From positions 1 through 9,201 of the forward strand of contig JAAYAS010000179.1 in assembly GCA_012719255.1 (NCBI GenBank): DNA of 9,201 bases. Direction: 5' to 3'. This document shows positions 1-5,780 of the stretch, in pieces (positions within the stretch are counted from its first letter, which is position 1; every line of letters starts with the position of its first letter). The notes beneath the pieces are model-generated. The model saw nothing but the letters and a program-made list of their open reading frames with translations, was not told where the DNA came from and made no database searches. The position numbers and the translations under genes were made by a program. This stretch comes from Microbacteriaceae bacterium (lineage in GTDB: Bacteria; Actinomycetota; Actinomycetes; Actinomycetales; Microbacteriaceae).

Positions 1-789
1 ACCGCCGTGCGCGCCGAGGGCCTCACCGAGGTGTCGAACGCCGCCACCGAGCCCGAGATCATGGATCTCATCAACGTGCTCCAGAAGATGGGCGCCGTCA
101 TCTCGGTCGACGCCGACCGCATCATCCGCGTCGAGGGCGTCGAGAAGCTCACCGGCTACGACCACCGCTCGATCTTCGACCGCAACGAGGCCGCCTCCTG
201 GGCCGCCGCCGCGCTCGCCACCGAGGGCGACATCTTCGTCGAGGGCGCCCGGCAGGCCGAGATGCGGATGTTCCTCAACGTGTTCCGCAAGGCCGGCGGC
301 GAGTTCGAGGTGCACGACGAGGGCATCCGGTTCCGCCACCCCGGCACCGACCTCAAGCCCGTCGTCATCGAGACCGACGTGCACCCCGGCTTCATGACCG
401 ATTGGCAGCAGCCGCTCGTCGTCGCACTCACGCAGGCGAAGGGCGTGTCGATCGTGCACGAGACCGTCTACGAGCAGCGCTTCGGCTTCACCGAGGCGCT
501 CGTCGAGATGGGCGCCACGATCGAACTGCACCGCGAGTGCCTCGGCGGCCAGAAGTGCCGCTTCGGCCAGCGCAACTTCGTGCACTCGGCCGTGATCTCG
601 GGCCCCACCGAGATGCACGGCGCCGACATCGAGGTGCCCGACCTGCGCGGCGGCTTCAGCCACCTCATCGCCGCGCTCATGGCCGACGGCGTCTCGAACG
701 TGTCGAACGTCGGCATCATCGCCCGCGGCTACGAGAACTTCCTCGACAAGCTGCGGACGCTCGGCGCCGACTTCACGGTCGAGAGCTGA
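1..789 (+). CDS. murA: UDP-N-acetylglucosamine 1-carboxyvinyltransferase (MurA), C-terminal part, 5' end outside the window
   Basis: MurA transfers enolpyruvate from PEP to UDP-GlcNAc, the first committed cytoplasmic step of peptidoglycan synthesis. The frame is open from base 1, so the gene starts upstream. The visible 262 residues are roughly 60% of a usual MurA of about 420-450 residues. Seen: DRNEAASWAAAAL near visible residues 60-71, where the family usually has a DRIEAGT-like segment; ETDVHPGFMTDWQQP at 124-138, whose Asp134 matches the catalytic Asp of the EPSP-synthase fold; YEQRFGF at 157-163; and the C-terminal PDLRGGF (213-219) and ARGYENFLDKLRTLGA (241-256) blocks typical of the family. 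It is the first visible gene of a + strand operon, with the next start 2 nt after its TGA. The substituted motifs suggest the divergent actinobacterial MurA branch rather than the classical form. Family membership is secure; the exact subfamily is inference. Confidence 0.93.
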   Translation, partial: TAVRAEGLTEVSNAATEPEIMDLINVLQKMGAVISVDADRIIRVEGVEKLTGYDHRSIFDRNEAASWAAAALATEGDIFVEGARQAEMRMFLNVFRKAGGEFEVHDEGIRFRHPGTDLKPVVIETDVHPGFMTDWQQPLVVALTQAKGVSIVHETVYEQRFGFTEALVEMGATIELHRECLGGQKCRFGQRNFVHSAVISGPTEMHGADIEVPDLRGGFSHLIAALMADGVSNVSNVGIIARGYENFLDKLRTLGADFTVES

Positions 790-791
790 CG

Positions 792-1682
792 ATGGCGGCC
801 CGCGCGCGCCGGCCCCGCTCGCCCGAGGTCGCCCGGCCGTCGATCTTCTGGCTGCTCGCCGCGATCGCGGCCGGTCCGCTGACGGCGCTGTTCAAGTACG
901 ACATCCGCGGCGAGCTGCCCCGCACCGGGCCGTTCATCCTCACTCCGAACCACTACAGCGACATCGACCCGGTCGTCATGGGCTGGGCGGTGTGGCGGCT
1001 CGGCCGCGCGCCGCGCTTCATGGCGAAGGCGTCGCTGTTCCGCATCCCGGTGATCGGCCGGCTGCTGCACTGGTCGGGGCAGATCCCCGTCGAGCGCGAG
1101 CGCGGCAAGGCGAAGCAGGCGGCGCTGAGCGCCGCCGAGCACCTCGTCGAGACCGGCCGCGGCGTCATCGTCTACCCCGAGGGCACGCTCACCCGCGAGC
1201 CCGCCGGCTGGCCGATGCGCGGCAAGTCGGGCGCGGTGCGCATCGCCCTCGCCGAGGACATCCCCGTCATCCCGATCGCGTCGTGGGGCGCGGATGCGGT
1301 CGTGCCGCGGTTCCAGCGGAAGCTGCGGCTGCGCTGGCGCGCGCCGATCACCATCCGCGTCGGCGAGCCGATCGACCTCAGCGCCTACCGCGGCCGCGCG
1401 CACTCGCGCACCGCGATCGAGGAGGCGACCACGATCGTCATGCGCGAGATCACGGCGCTGCTCGAGGAGATCCGCGGCGAGACGGCGCCCGCCGAGCTCT
1501 ACGACCCGGTGAAGCACGGCCAGACCGAGTTCGGGATGCCCGTGGCGACGGTGCCGGCGGCCGAGCCCGTCGCCGCCCCGTCGGCCGAGACGGTCGAAGC
1601 CCCGGCGGCAGAGCCGGTCGAAGCCCCGGACCCCTCGACGCCCGCAACGGCCTCCGAGCCGGACGAGACCGCGCGCGCATGA
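792..1682 (+). CDS. plsC: 1-acyl-sn-glycerol-3-phosphate acyltransferase (PlsC/LPLAT family)
   Basis: Predicted membrane-associated acyltransferase of 296 residues that acylates lysophosphatidate to phosphatidate. Acyl-donor and acceptor specificity cannot be read from sequence. Motif I is NHYSDID (53-59) with the catalytic HX4D pair His54/Asp59; motif II is GQIPVERE (96-103); motif III is VYPEGT (127-132); motif IV is IPVIPIA (157-163). A hydrophobic stretch at about 17-34 can anchor it to the membrane. The ATG at 792 was chosen because it lies 2 nt after the murA stop, has GAGAG (781-785) 6 nt upstream, and gives the expected N-terminus. The stop TGA overlaps the gpsA ATG (ATGA). The family core ends near residue 245. 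It is followed by an Ala/Pro/Glu-rich tail of about 45 residues that contains three 8-residue repeats (AEPVAAPS, AETVEAPA, AEPVEAPD). The tail is probably disordered and of unknown role. GpsA, encoded next, makes the glycerol-3-phosphate from which its substrate derives. Confidence 0.9.
   Translation: MAARARRPRSPEVARPSIFWLLAAIAAGPLTALFKYDIRGELPRTGPFILTPNHYSDIDPVVMGWAVWRLGRAPRFMAKASLFRIPVIGRLLHWSGQIPVERERGKAKQAALSAAEHLVETGRGVIVYPEGTLTREPAGWPMRGKSGAVRIALAEDIPVIPIASWGADAVVPRFQRKLRLRWRAPITIRVGEPIDLSAYRGRAHSRTAIEEATTIVMREITALLEEIRGETAPAELYDPVKHGQTEFGMPVATVPAAEPVAAPSAETVEAPAAEPVEAPDPSTPATASEPDETARA
1560..1631 (+). repeat. Three in-frame 24-bp tandem repeats in the acyltransferase tail
   Basis: Units at 1560-1583, 1584-1607 and 1608-1631 encode AEPVAAPS, AETVEAPA and AEPVEAPD. 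The second and third share the run GGTCGAAGCCCCGG. The 24-bp period keeps the frame, so copy number could vary without breaking the protein. The DNA resembles the GAGCCGGTCGCCGAGG-type sequence found after ddl at 3931-3980. Confidence 0.8.
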
Positions 1683-2812
1683 GCGAGTGGTACCCCGAGA
1701 CGTCGCCGATCCGCCTCCCCTTCGCCGACGAGACCCGCTCGACGCTCGGCGACGACGCCGACGACGCGCGCATCACCGTCATCGGCGCCGGCAACTGGGG
1801 CACCACCTTCGCGAAGGTGATCGCCGACGGCGGCCGCCGCGTCACGCTCGGCGTGCGCCGCCCCGAGCACGCCGACGAGATCAACGAGTCGCACCGCAAC
1901 ACCGCCTACCTGCCCGGCATCAACCTGCCCGAGCAGATCCGCGCCACCTCGAGCCTCGTCGACGCGGTCACCGGCGCCGACCTCGTGTTCCTCTCGGTGC
2001 CGGCGCAGTCGGCGCGCGAGAACATCGAGGAGTTCAAGCCCTGGCTCGGCCCCGACGCCTCGATCATCTCGCTGATGAAGGGCGTCGAGCGGTCGACCGG
2101 CAAGCGCATGAGCGAGGTGATCAGCGAGGTCGCCGGCATCCCGCTCGAGCGCGTCGCGGTCGCCTCCGGCCCGAACATCGCGCTCGAGATCGCCCGCGAG
2201 CAGCCCACCGCCATCGTCGTCGCCTCGGCCTCCGAGGACCTCGCCGTGCGCGTCGCCCGCATCGCCCGCAACGACTACCTCCGCACCTTCGTCAACCCCG
2301 ACGTCATCGGCACCGAGTTCGGCGGCGTGCTGAAGAACCTCATCGCGATCGCCATCGGCATCGCCGACGGCGTCGGCTTCGGCGAGAACACCAAGGCCGC
2401 GATCATGACCCGCGGCCTCGCCGAGATCACCGACTTCGCCGTCGCCATGGGCGCCGCCCGCGAGACGATGATGGGCCTCGCCGGCCTCGGCGACCTCATC
2501 GCCACCTGCATGTCGCCGCTCTCGCGCAACTTCACCGCCGGCCGCCTGCTCGGCCAGGGCTACAGCTACCACGACGTCACGCACCGCATGGAGCAGACCG
2601 CCGAGGGCCTGCGCTCGGTCGAGTCGATCCTCGTCATCGCCGGCGAGCGGCGCGTGCCGATGCCGATCGTCGCGCAGATCGCCGCGGTGCTCGAGGGCCG
2701 GATGCACCCGGCCGAGCTCGCCCCGCACCTCGCCACCGACCACATCCCCACCGAGACCGAGACCGAGACCGGCCCCGAGGCCGGCGCCGACGCACCAGGA
2801 GCCACCGCATGA
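1679..2812 (+). CDS. gpsA: NAD(P)H-dependent glycerol-3-phosphate dehydrogenase
   Basis: Reduces dihydroxyacetone phosphate to sn-glycerol-3-phosphate in the cytoplasm and so supplies the backbone for phospholipids. The protein has 377 residues. Seen: Rossmann motif VIGAGNWGTTFA (34-45, GxGxxG); VFLSVPAQ (103-110); SLMKG with conserved Lys134; GPNIALEI (164-171); the substrate-site segment GVLKNLIAIAIGIADG with catalytic-type Lys219; and the family signature GLAGLGDLIATCMSPLSRN (266-284). The start ATG (1679) overlaps the preceding stop as ATGA, and the ddl start overlaps its own stop in the same way, so translation of the three genes is probably coupled. It is longer than the usual 330 or so residues. 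About 30 acidic residues precede the Rossmann fold, and a low-complexity tail with Thr-Glu repeats follows residue 355. The family call is certain; the role of the two extensions is unknown. Confidence 0.96.
   Translation: MSEWYPETSPIRLPFADETRSTLGDDADDARITVIGAGNWGTTFAKVIADGGRRVTLGVRRPEHADEINESHRNTAYLPGINLPEQIRATSSLVDAVTGADLVFLSVPAQSARENIEEFKPWLGPDASIISLMKGVERSTGKRMSEVISEVAGIPLERVAVASGPNIALEIAREQPTAIVVASASEDLAVRVARIARNDYLRTFVNPDVIGTEFGGVLKNLIAIAIGIADGVGFGENTKAAIMTRGLAEITDFAVAMGAARETMMGLAGLGDLIATCMSPLSRNFTAGRLLGQGYSYHDVTHRMEQTAEGLRSVESILVIAGERRVPMPIVAQIAAVLEGRMHPAELAPHLATDHIPTETETETGPEAGADAPGATA
2750..2772 (+). repeat. Hexanucleotide ACCGAG microsatellite in the gpsA 3' end
   Basis: Three ACCGAG units plus a partial fourth encode a Thr-Glu run in the non-conserved C-terminal tail of GpsA. 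Gain or loss of a 6-bp unit adds or removes two residues and keeps the frame. Confidence 0.75.
2797..2801 (+). promoter_or_regulatory. Ribosome binding site of ddl inside gpsA
   Basis: AGGAG lies 7 nt before the ddl ATG at 2809 and within the last gpsA codons. It supports the ATGA start and indicates that ddl also has its own initiation signal besides coupling. Confidence 0.7.
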
Positions 2813-3930
2813 CCGACGCCACCGCCCGCCGCACCGTGATGGTCGTGTTCGGAGGCCGGTCGAGCGAGCACCAGATCTCGTGCGCCACCGCCTCCGGCGT
2901 GCTCGGCGCGATCGACCGCGAGCGCTTCGAGGTGATCCCCGTCGGCATCACCCGCGCCGGCGAGTGGGTGCTCGAGGACGACGACCCCGCGAAGTTCCGC
3001 CTCGACCCCGAGACGCTGCCGGAGGTCGTCGACAACGGCACCCGCATCCTGCTGCCGAACTCGGCACGCCACCGCACCGTGCGCGTCGCCCGCGAGGGCC
3101 GCATCGACGACCTCGGCGACGTCGACGTCGTGCTGCCGCTGCTGCACGGCCCCTTCGGCGAGGACGGCACCCTGCAGGGCATGCTCGAGATGTTCGGGCT
3201 GCCGTTCGTCGGCTCGAAGGTGCTCGCCGCCTCGGTCGCGATGGACAAGCACTACACGAAGCTCGTGCTCGCCGCCGCCGGCCTGCGCGTCGCCCCGGGC
3301 TTCACCGTCACCGACCTCGAGTGGCGCGACGAGGCGGATGCGGTCGCGGCGCGCGTCGACGCGCTCGGCTACCCGGTGTTCGTGAAGCCCGCCCGCGCCG
3401 GCTCGTCGGTCGGCGTGTCGAAGGCGAAGTCGGCCGACGAGCTCGCCGAGGCGATGCGCGTCGCCCTCGCCGAGGACGACCACGTGCTCGTCGAGGCCGG
3501 CATCGTCGGCCGCGAGATCGAGATCGCCGTGCTCGGCTCGCGCCGCGGCGAGCGCGCCCGGGCGTCGGTCGCCGGCGAGATCGTCATGACCTCGGCCGAG
3601 TTCTACGACTTCGAGTCGAAGTACCTCGACGGCTCGGCGGTGCGGCTCGACTGCCCGGCCGAGCTCGAGCCCGAGCTGCTCGCCGAGGCGCAGGAGCTCG
3701 CGGTGCGCGCGTTCGAGGCGCTCGGCGCCGAGGGCCTCGCGCGGGTCGACTTCTTCCTCGACGCCGACGGCTTCGTCGTCAACGAGGTGAACACGATGCC
3801 GGGCTTCACGCCGATCTCGATGTTCCCGAAGTGCTGGCAGGCGACCGGGGTCGAGTACCCCGAGCTCATCACCGAGCTGCTCGACGTCGCGCTCTCGCGC
3901 GCCGAGTCGCAGGATGCGCGCAGCGCGTAG
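2809..3930 (+). CDS. ddl: D-alanine--D-alanine ligase
   Basis: ATP-dependent ligase that makes the D-Ala-D-Ala dipeptide for the peptidoglycan stem in the cytoplasm. The protein has 373 residues, normal for actinobacterial Ddl. Seen: N-terminal FGGRSSEHQIS (14-24, with the conserved Glu20); HGPFGEDGTLQG (113-124); ATP-grasp motif FVKPARAGSSVGVSK (191-205, Lys193); the omega-loop region EFYDFESKY (264-272); metal and phosphate ligands ARVDFF (311-316); and NEVNTMPGFTPISMFPKCW (325-343). The FYDFESKY loop is the ordinary D-Ala:D-Ala type, and I see no VanA-like D-lactate signature. The ATG overlaps the gpsA stop (ATGA). It is the last gene of the envelope operon, since the next gene is convergent. 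There is no clear U-tailed terminator after the TAG. Confidence 0.97.
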   Translation: MTDATARRTVMVVFGGRSSEHQISCATASGVLGAIDRERFEVIPVGITRAGEWVLEDDDPAKFRLDPETLPEVVDNGTRILLPNSARHRTVRVAREGRIDDLGDVDVVLPLLHGPFGEDGTLQGMLEMFGLPFVGSKVLAASVAMDKHYTKLVLAAAGLRVAPGFTVTDLEWRDEADAVAARVDALGYPVFVKPARAGSSVGVSKAKSADELAEAMRVALAEDDHVLVEAGIVGREIEIAVLGSRRGERARASVAGEIVMTSAEFYDFESKYLDGSAVRLDCPAELEPELLAEAQELAVRAFEALGAEGLARVDFFLDADGFVVNEVNTMPGFTPISMFPKCWQATGVEYPELITELLDVALSRAESQDARSA

Positions 3931-3998
3931 CCGCCGAGCCCCCTGAGCCGGTCGCCGAGGCCCCCGAGCCCGCCGAAGGCCCGCCGCCGCAGCCTCCG
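3931..3998. repeat. Short convergent gap with degenerate GAGCC-GTCG-GAGG repeats
   Basis: This is the 68-bp space between the ddl and DUF3515 stop codons. It holds imperfect repeats of the type CCTGAGCCGGTCGCCGAGG followed by CCCGAGCCCGCCGAAGG. They resemble the coding repeat in the acyltransferase tail, and from memory also an extragenic CCTGAGCCTGTCGAAGG-like word common in high-GC bacteria. I see no stem-loop with a U-run, so termination here is either Rho-dependent or structure-only. Confidence 0.45.
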
Positions 3999-4541
3999 CT
4001 ACGGCGTCGTCTCGACCGGCGCGTCGGTGGTGGCGATGTCGTCGGGACCGATCGTGCCGCCGAAGTCCTCGAGGTCGTCGGCGCCGATGCAGGCGCCGGT
4101 CTGCGGCAGGTAGCCCACCGCCTCGGCGATGTCGGAGAGCACCGCCGTGCCCGATACCTGCGTCGCGTCGATGACCACCTCGACCGCGGGCGTGCGGCCG
4201 TAGCTCGTGTAGGTGTACCGCTCTGGCGCCTCGTCGGCGTTCTCGACCCAGTCGATGCCGCCGATCGTGATGCAGCGGTCGGTCGTCGGCGGCGGCGTCG
4301 GCACGCCGCAGCGCAGCAGCACAGCCGCCGGATCGCCCCAGGCGCCGGTCGCCTGCGCGTCGGTGTAGCGGAGGTCGAGGGCGTCGCCGACCTGGTCGGG
4401 CAGCCGCACCGTCACCTCGGCGCACTCGGGGGCGCCCGCCGATTCGGCCGGCTTCATCGGCACCGACGGCGAGATGCAGCCCGACAGGGCGAGGGCGAGG
4501 CCGGCGAGGAGCGGCAGGGCGAGAAGACGGCGCGTCGACAT
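3999..4541 (-). CDS. DUF3515-family lipoprotein
   Basis: Predicted secreted lipoprotein of 180 residues and unknown function. The N-terminus has a short positive region (TRR), a hydrophobic core at about 6-19 and the lipobox LSGC (19-22) with Cys22 as lipidation site, so the mature protein should be anchored on the outer face of the membrane. Seen family-like blocks: CAEVTVRLPDQV (40-51), AWGDPAAVLLRCGVP (67-81), IDWVEN (96-101) and a YTSYGRTPAVEVVID stretch (111-125). Cys40, Cys78, Cys90 and Cys151 could form disulfides outside the cell. The C-terminal 25 residues are acidic and Thr-rich. It is convergent with ddl, a neighbourhood I recall as common for this family in Microbacteriaceae, which suggests an envelope role but does not prove it. 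ATG at 4541 was chosen because it gives a complete signal peptide. GGAG lies too far upstream (15 nt) to be a normal Shine-Dalgarno. Confidence 0.85.
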   Translation of the reverse strand: MSTRRLLALPLLAGLALALSGCISPSVPMKPAESAGAPECAEVTVRLPDQVGDALDLRYTDAQATGAWGDPAAVLLRCGVPTPPPTTDRCITIGGIDWVENADEAPERYTYTSYGRTPAVEVVIDATQVSGTAVLSDIAEAVGYLPQTGACIGADDLEDFGGTIGPDDIATTDAPVETTP

Positions 4542-4849
4542 GGTCGTCCCAGCCTACTCCCGGGGTGCGGCTGGGCGCGGGGCGCGGCCGCTCGGGCGGG
4601 CGTGCGCAGGACGAGGAGCGGGGCCGCATCCCCGTGGCGGTGTGCGGGGCGTCGGATGCCGGGAGCAGCGTGCGGGGAGCGGGGCCGGCACCCCCCCCGT
4701 GGCGACGTGCGCGGTGCCGGAGCGCCGCGCGCATCCCGGACGCGGGCGCGACGGTGCGCACGGCCGGCTCGGCGCGCATCCCGGTGACGCCGTGTGACGA
4801 AGCGCGTCGCGCGGGGCGCCGCGGGCGCCGCCCTCCCGCATCCCGCTGT
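4542..4849. other. Non-coding divergent intergenic stretch with degenerate GCATCCC repeats and a C8 tract
   Basis: No credible gene is visible between the DUF3515 start and the flavin reductase promoter. The sequence contains a loosely repeated module. GCATCC or a near match (GGCACC for the second) begins at 4626, 4688, 4731, 4776 and 4838, usually followed within 25 bases by a GTGGCG- or GTGCG-like word. The first two copies share GGGGCCG-CA-CCCC-GTGGCG. A run of eight C lies at 4691-4698 and is slippage-prone. A 6-bp stem (GGCGCC at 4815-4820 and 4824-4829) sits just upstream of the next -10 box. Function unknown; it may be decayed repeat DNA. Confidence 0.5.
4551..4556 (-). promoter_or_regulatory. 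Candidate -10 box of the DUF3515 gene
   Basis: On the - strand TAGGCT lies 9 nt before the ATG. This fits the TANNNT actinobacterial -10 pattern and would start transcription within a few bases of the start codon (leaderless or nearly so). No -35 is evident. Weaker than the cases at thiL, rsmD and moxR. Confidence 0.35.
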
Positions 4850-4855
4850 TACCGT
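4850..4855 (+). promoter_or_regulatory. Candidate -10 box of the flavin reductase gene
   Basis: TACCGT fits TANNNT and lies 45 nt before the ATG at 4901. Transcription would start near 4862 and give a 5' leader of about 39 nt that includes the Shine-Dalgarno. No recognisable -35. Confidence 0.45.
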
Positions 4856-4888
4856 CGGATCGTCCACCTGGCACGACCCATCCGCAGC

Positions 4889-4894
4889 AGGAGG
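4889..4894 (+). promoter_or_regulatory. Strong Shine-Dalgarno of the flavin reductase gene
   Basis: AGGAGG lies 6 nt before ATG 4901. It is the best ribosome binding site in the window and fixes the start. It contrasts with thiL, rsmD and moxR, which appear leaderless. Confidence 0.85.
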
Positions 4895-4900
4895 CGCGAT

Positions 4901-5395
4901 ATGACCACCTCGACCCTCGACGTCGCCGAGTTCCGGAGCATCGTCGGGCACTTCGCGACCGGCGTCACGGTGATCACGACCGTGCGCGACGGCGAGCGCT
5001 TCGGCACCACCGCATCCGCGTTCTCGTCGCTCTCGCTCGAGCCGCCGTCGGTGCTCGTCTGCCTCAACCGCTCGTCGACGACGAACCCGGTCATCGCCGA
5101 GACCGGCGTGTTCGCCGTGAACATCCTCGCCGACGACCAGGCCGGCATCGCCCGCCGCTTCGGCGCCCGGGGGCCCGACAAGTTCGACGGCACGCCGATC
5201 GACGTGCACGCGGCCACCGGCATCCCGCTCATCGAGGGCGCGCTCGCGACCATCGTCTGCGAGGTGATGGACGCGCCGGTCGGCGGCACGCACACCGTCT
5301 ACTTCGGCCGCGTCATCGACGCGCATGCGCGCGCCGGCGAGCCGCTCGCGTACTACCGCGGCCAGTTCGGCCGCTTCGCCGAGTACCAGATCTGA
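4901..5395 (+). CDS. Flavin reductase-like, FMN-binding split-barrel protein
   Basis: Predicted NAD(P)H:flavin oxidoreductase of 164 residues, the usual size for the reductase component of two-component flavin monooxygenases (HpaC, HsaB, RutF, NtaB type). Such proteins supply reduced FMN or FAD to a separate oxygenase by diffusion. Seen family blocks: GHFATGVTVITT (16-27), FSSLSLEPPSVLVCLN (41-56, flavin-binding region), FAVNIL (71-76), GGTHTVYFGRV (128-138) and a terminal YYRGQFGRF (151-159). The start is set by AGGAGG at 4889. No oxygenase gene lies in this window and the gene stands alone, with about 360 and 385 bp of non-coding DNA on its two sides, so the partner, if any, is elsewhere. 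Base composition and codon choice look like the neighbours, so recent transfer is not evident. The family call is firm; substrate and partner are unknown, and a direct FMN-dependent reductase role is possible. Confidence 0.85.
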   Translation: MTTSTLDVAEFRSIVGHFATGVTVITTVRDGERFGTTASAFSSLSLEPPSVLVCLNRSSTTNPVIAETGVFAVNILADDQAGIARRFGARGPDKFDGTPIDVHAATGIPLIEGALATIVCEVMDAPVGGTHTVYFGRVIDAHARAGEPLAYYRGQFGRFAEYQI

Positions 5396-5440
5396 GGCGA
5401 GGCGGGCGCCGACCTCCGCGCAGCCCGGTCCTCGCTCTCC

Positions 5441-5464
5441 GCCCGCGCGGCCGGCGGCGCGGGC
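5441..5464 (+). terminator. Possible stem-loop terminator after the flavin reductase gene
   Basis: GCCCGCGC (5441-5448) and GCGCGGGC (5457-5464) form a perfect 8-bp GC stem with an 8-nt loop, 45 nt after the stop codon. No T-run follows. Chance stems are frequent at this GC content, so the terminator role is only tentative. Confidence 0.3.
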
Positions 5465-5578
5465 CTCGCCGACCGCACCGCCGGCCGCGGGCCGACCGCG
5501 AGCGGCGGGGCGGCCCGTTCGGGCGCGGCCGGGTCCCGCCAAGAGCGATGGGCTCATCGAGGCGGCGATGGGCACCGC

Positions 5579-5603
5579 CTGACCGCAACGGTCAGCGTTG
5601 CGG
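5579..5603. promoter_or_regulatory. Two interlaced perfect inverted repeats (operator or attenuator candidate)
   Basis: CTGACCG (5579-5585) pairs with CGGTCAG (5589-5595) across a 3-nt spacer. Overlapping it, CCGCAACG (5583-5590) pairs with CGTTGCGG (5596-5603) across a 5-nt spacer. The two stems share bases 5583-5585 and 5589-5595, so as RNA they exclude each other; as DNA they form staggered half-sites. The site lies about 180 bp before thiL and 184 bp after the flavin reductase stop. No regulator gene is nearby. Confidence 0.5.
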
Positions 5604-5767
5604 AATCATGGACCGGAAATCGCCGATCGCTCGTGAAGGGCACCGGCTCCCTCGCGGTCCCGACAATCCGGCGCGTGGACTCGGCCTCGCCGCGCCCGCG
5701 CGCACCGGGCGGCGCACGACGGGCGGCCCGCACCGCCGTCCCCCCGTGCGGCCGAGCTCCCGCCCAC

Positions 5768-5773
5768 TACCGT
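5768..5773 (+). promoter_or_regulatory. Candidate -10 box of thiL, leaderless type
   Basis: TACCGT ends 7 nt before the ATG at 5781, which places the start of transcription at or next to the start codon. GGAG at 5774-5777 is only 3 nt from the ATG, too close for a good Shine-Dalgarno. No -35 recognised. Confidence 0.55.
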
Positions 5774-5780
5774 GGAGCGC

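Larger units (their letters stand above)
5396..5780. other. Non-coding spacer between the flavin reductase gene and thiL
   Basis: 385 bp with no credible gene. The first part (to about 5540) is extremely GC-rich and stem-prone. A relatively less GC-rich patch at about 5579-5670 holds the interlaced palindromes at 5579-5603. A direct repeat GCGATGGGC at 5545-5553 and 5565-5573, exactly 20 bp apart, lies just before it. The last part leads into the thiL -10 box. Confidence 0.6.

Noticed and set aside
2809..3930. D-Ala-D-Lac (VanA/VanB-type) ligase and a glycopeptide-resistance cluster
   Set aside because: The omega-loop region reads EFYDFESKY as in ordinary Ddl, the gene sits in a housekeeping operon, and no vanH, vanX or vanRS genes are present.
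2566..4779. Long - strand open frame opposite gpsA and ddl
   Set aside because: It is a shadow of the third-position GC bias of the + strand genes. The translated product is Arg/Ala/His-rich with no recognisable family.
5441..5464. Confident intrinsic terminators anywhere in the window
   Set aside because: Several GC stems exist (5441-5464, 4815-4829, 7979-8010) but none is followed by a T-run, so none can be called a Rho-independent terminator with confidence.
5396..5780. TPP riboswitch or tRNA/small-RNA gene upstream of thiL
   Set aside because: I could not find the conserved TPP-aptamer words or a cloverleaf, and the -10 box directly before the ATG argues for a leaderless thiL transcript with no room for a riboswitch.
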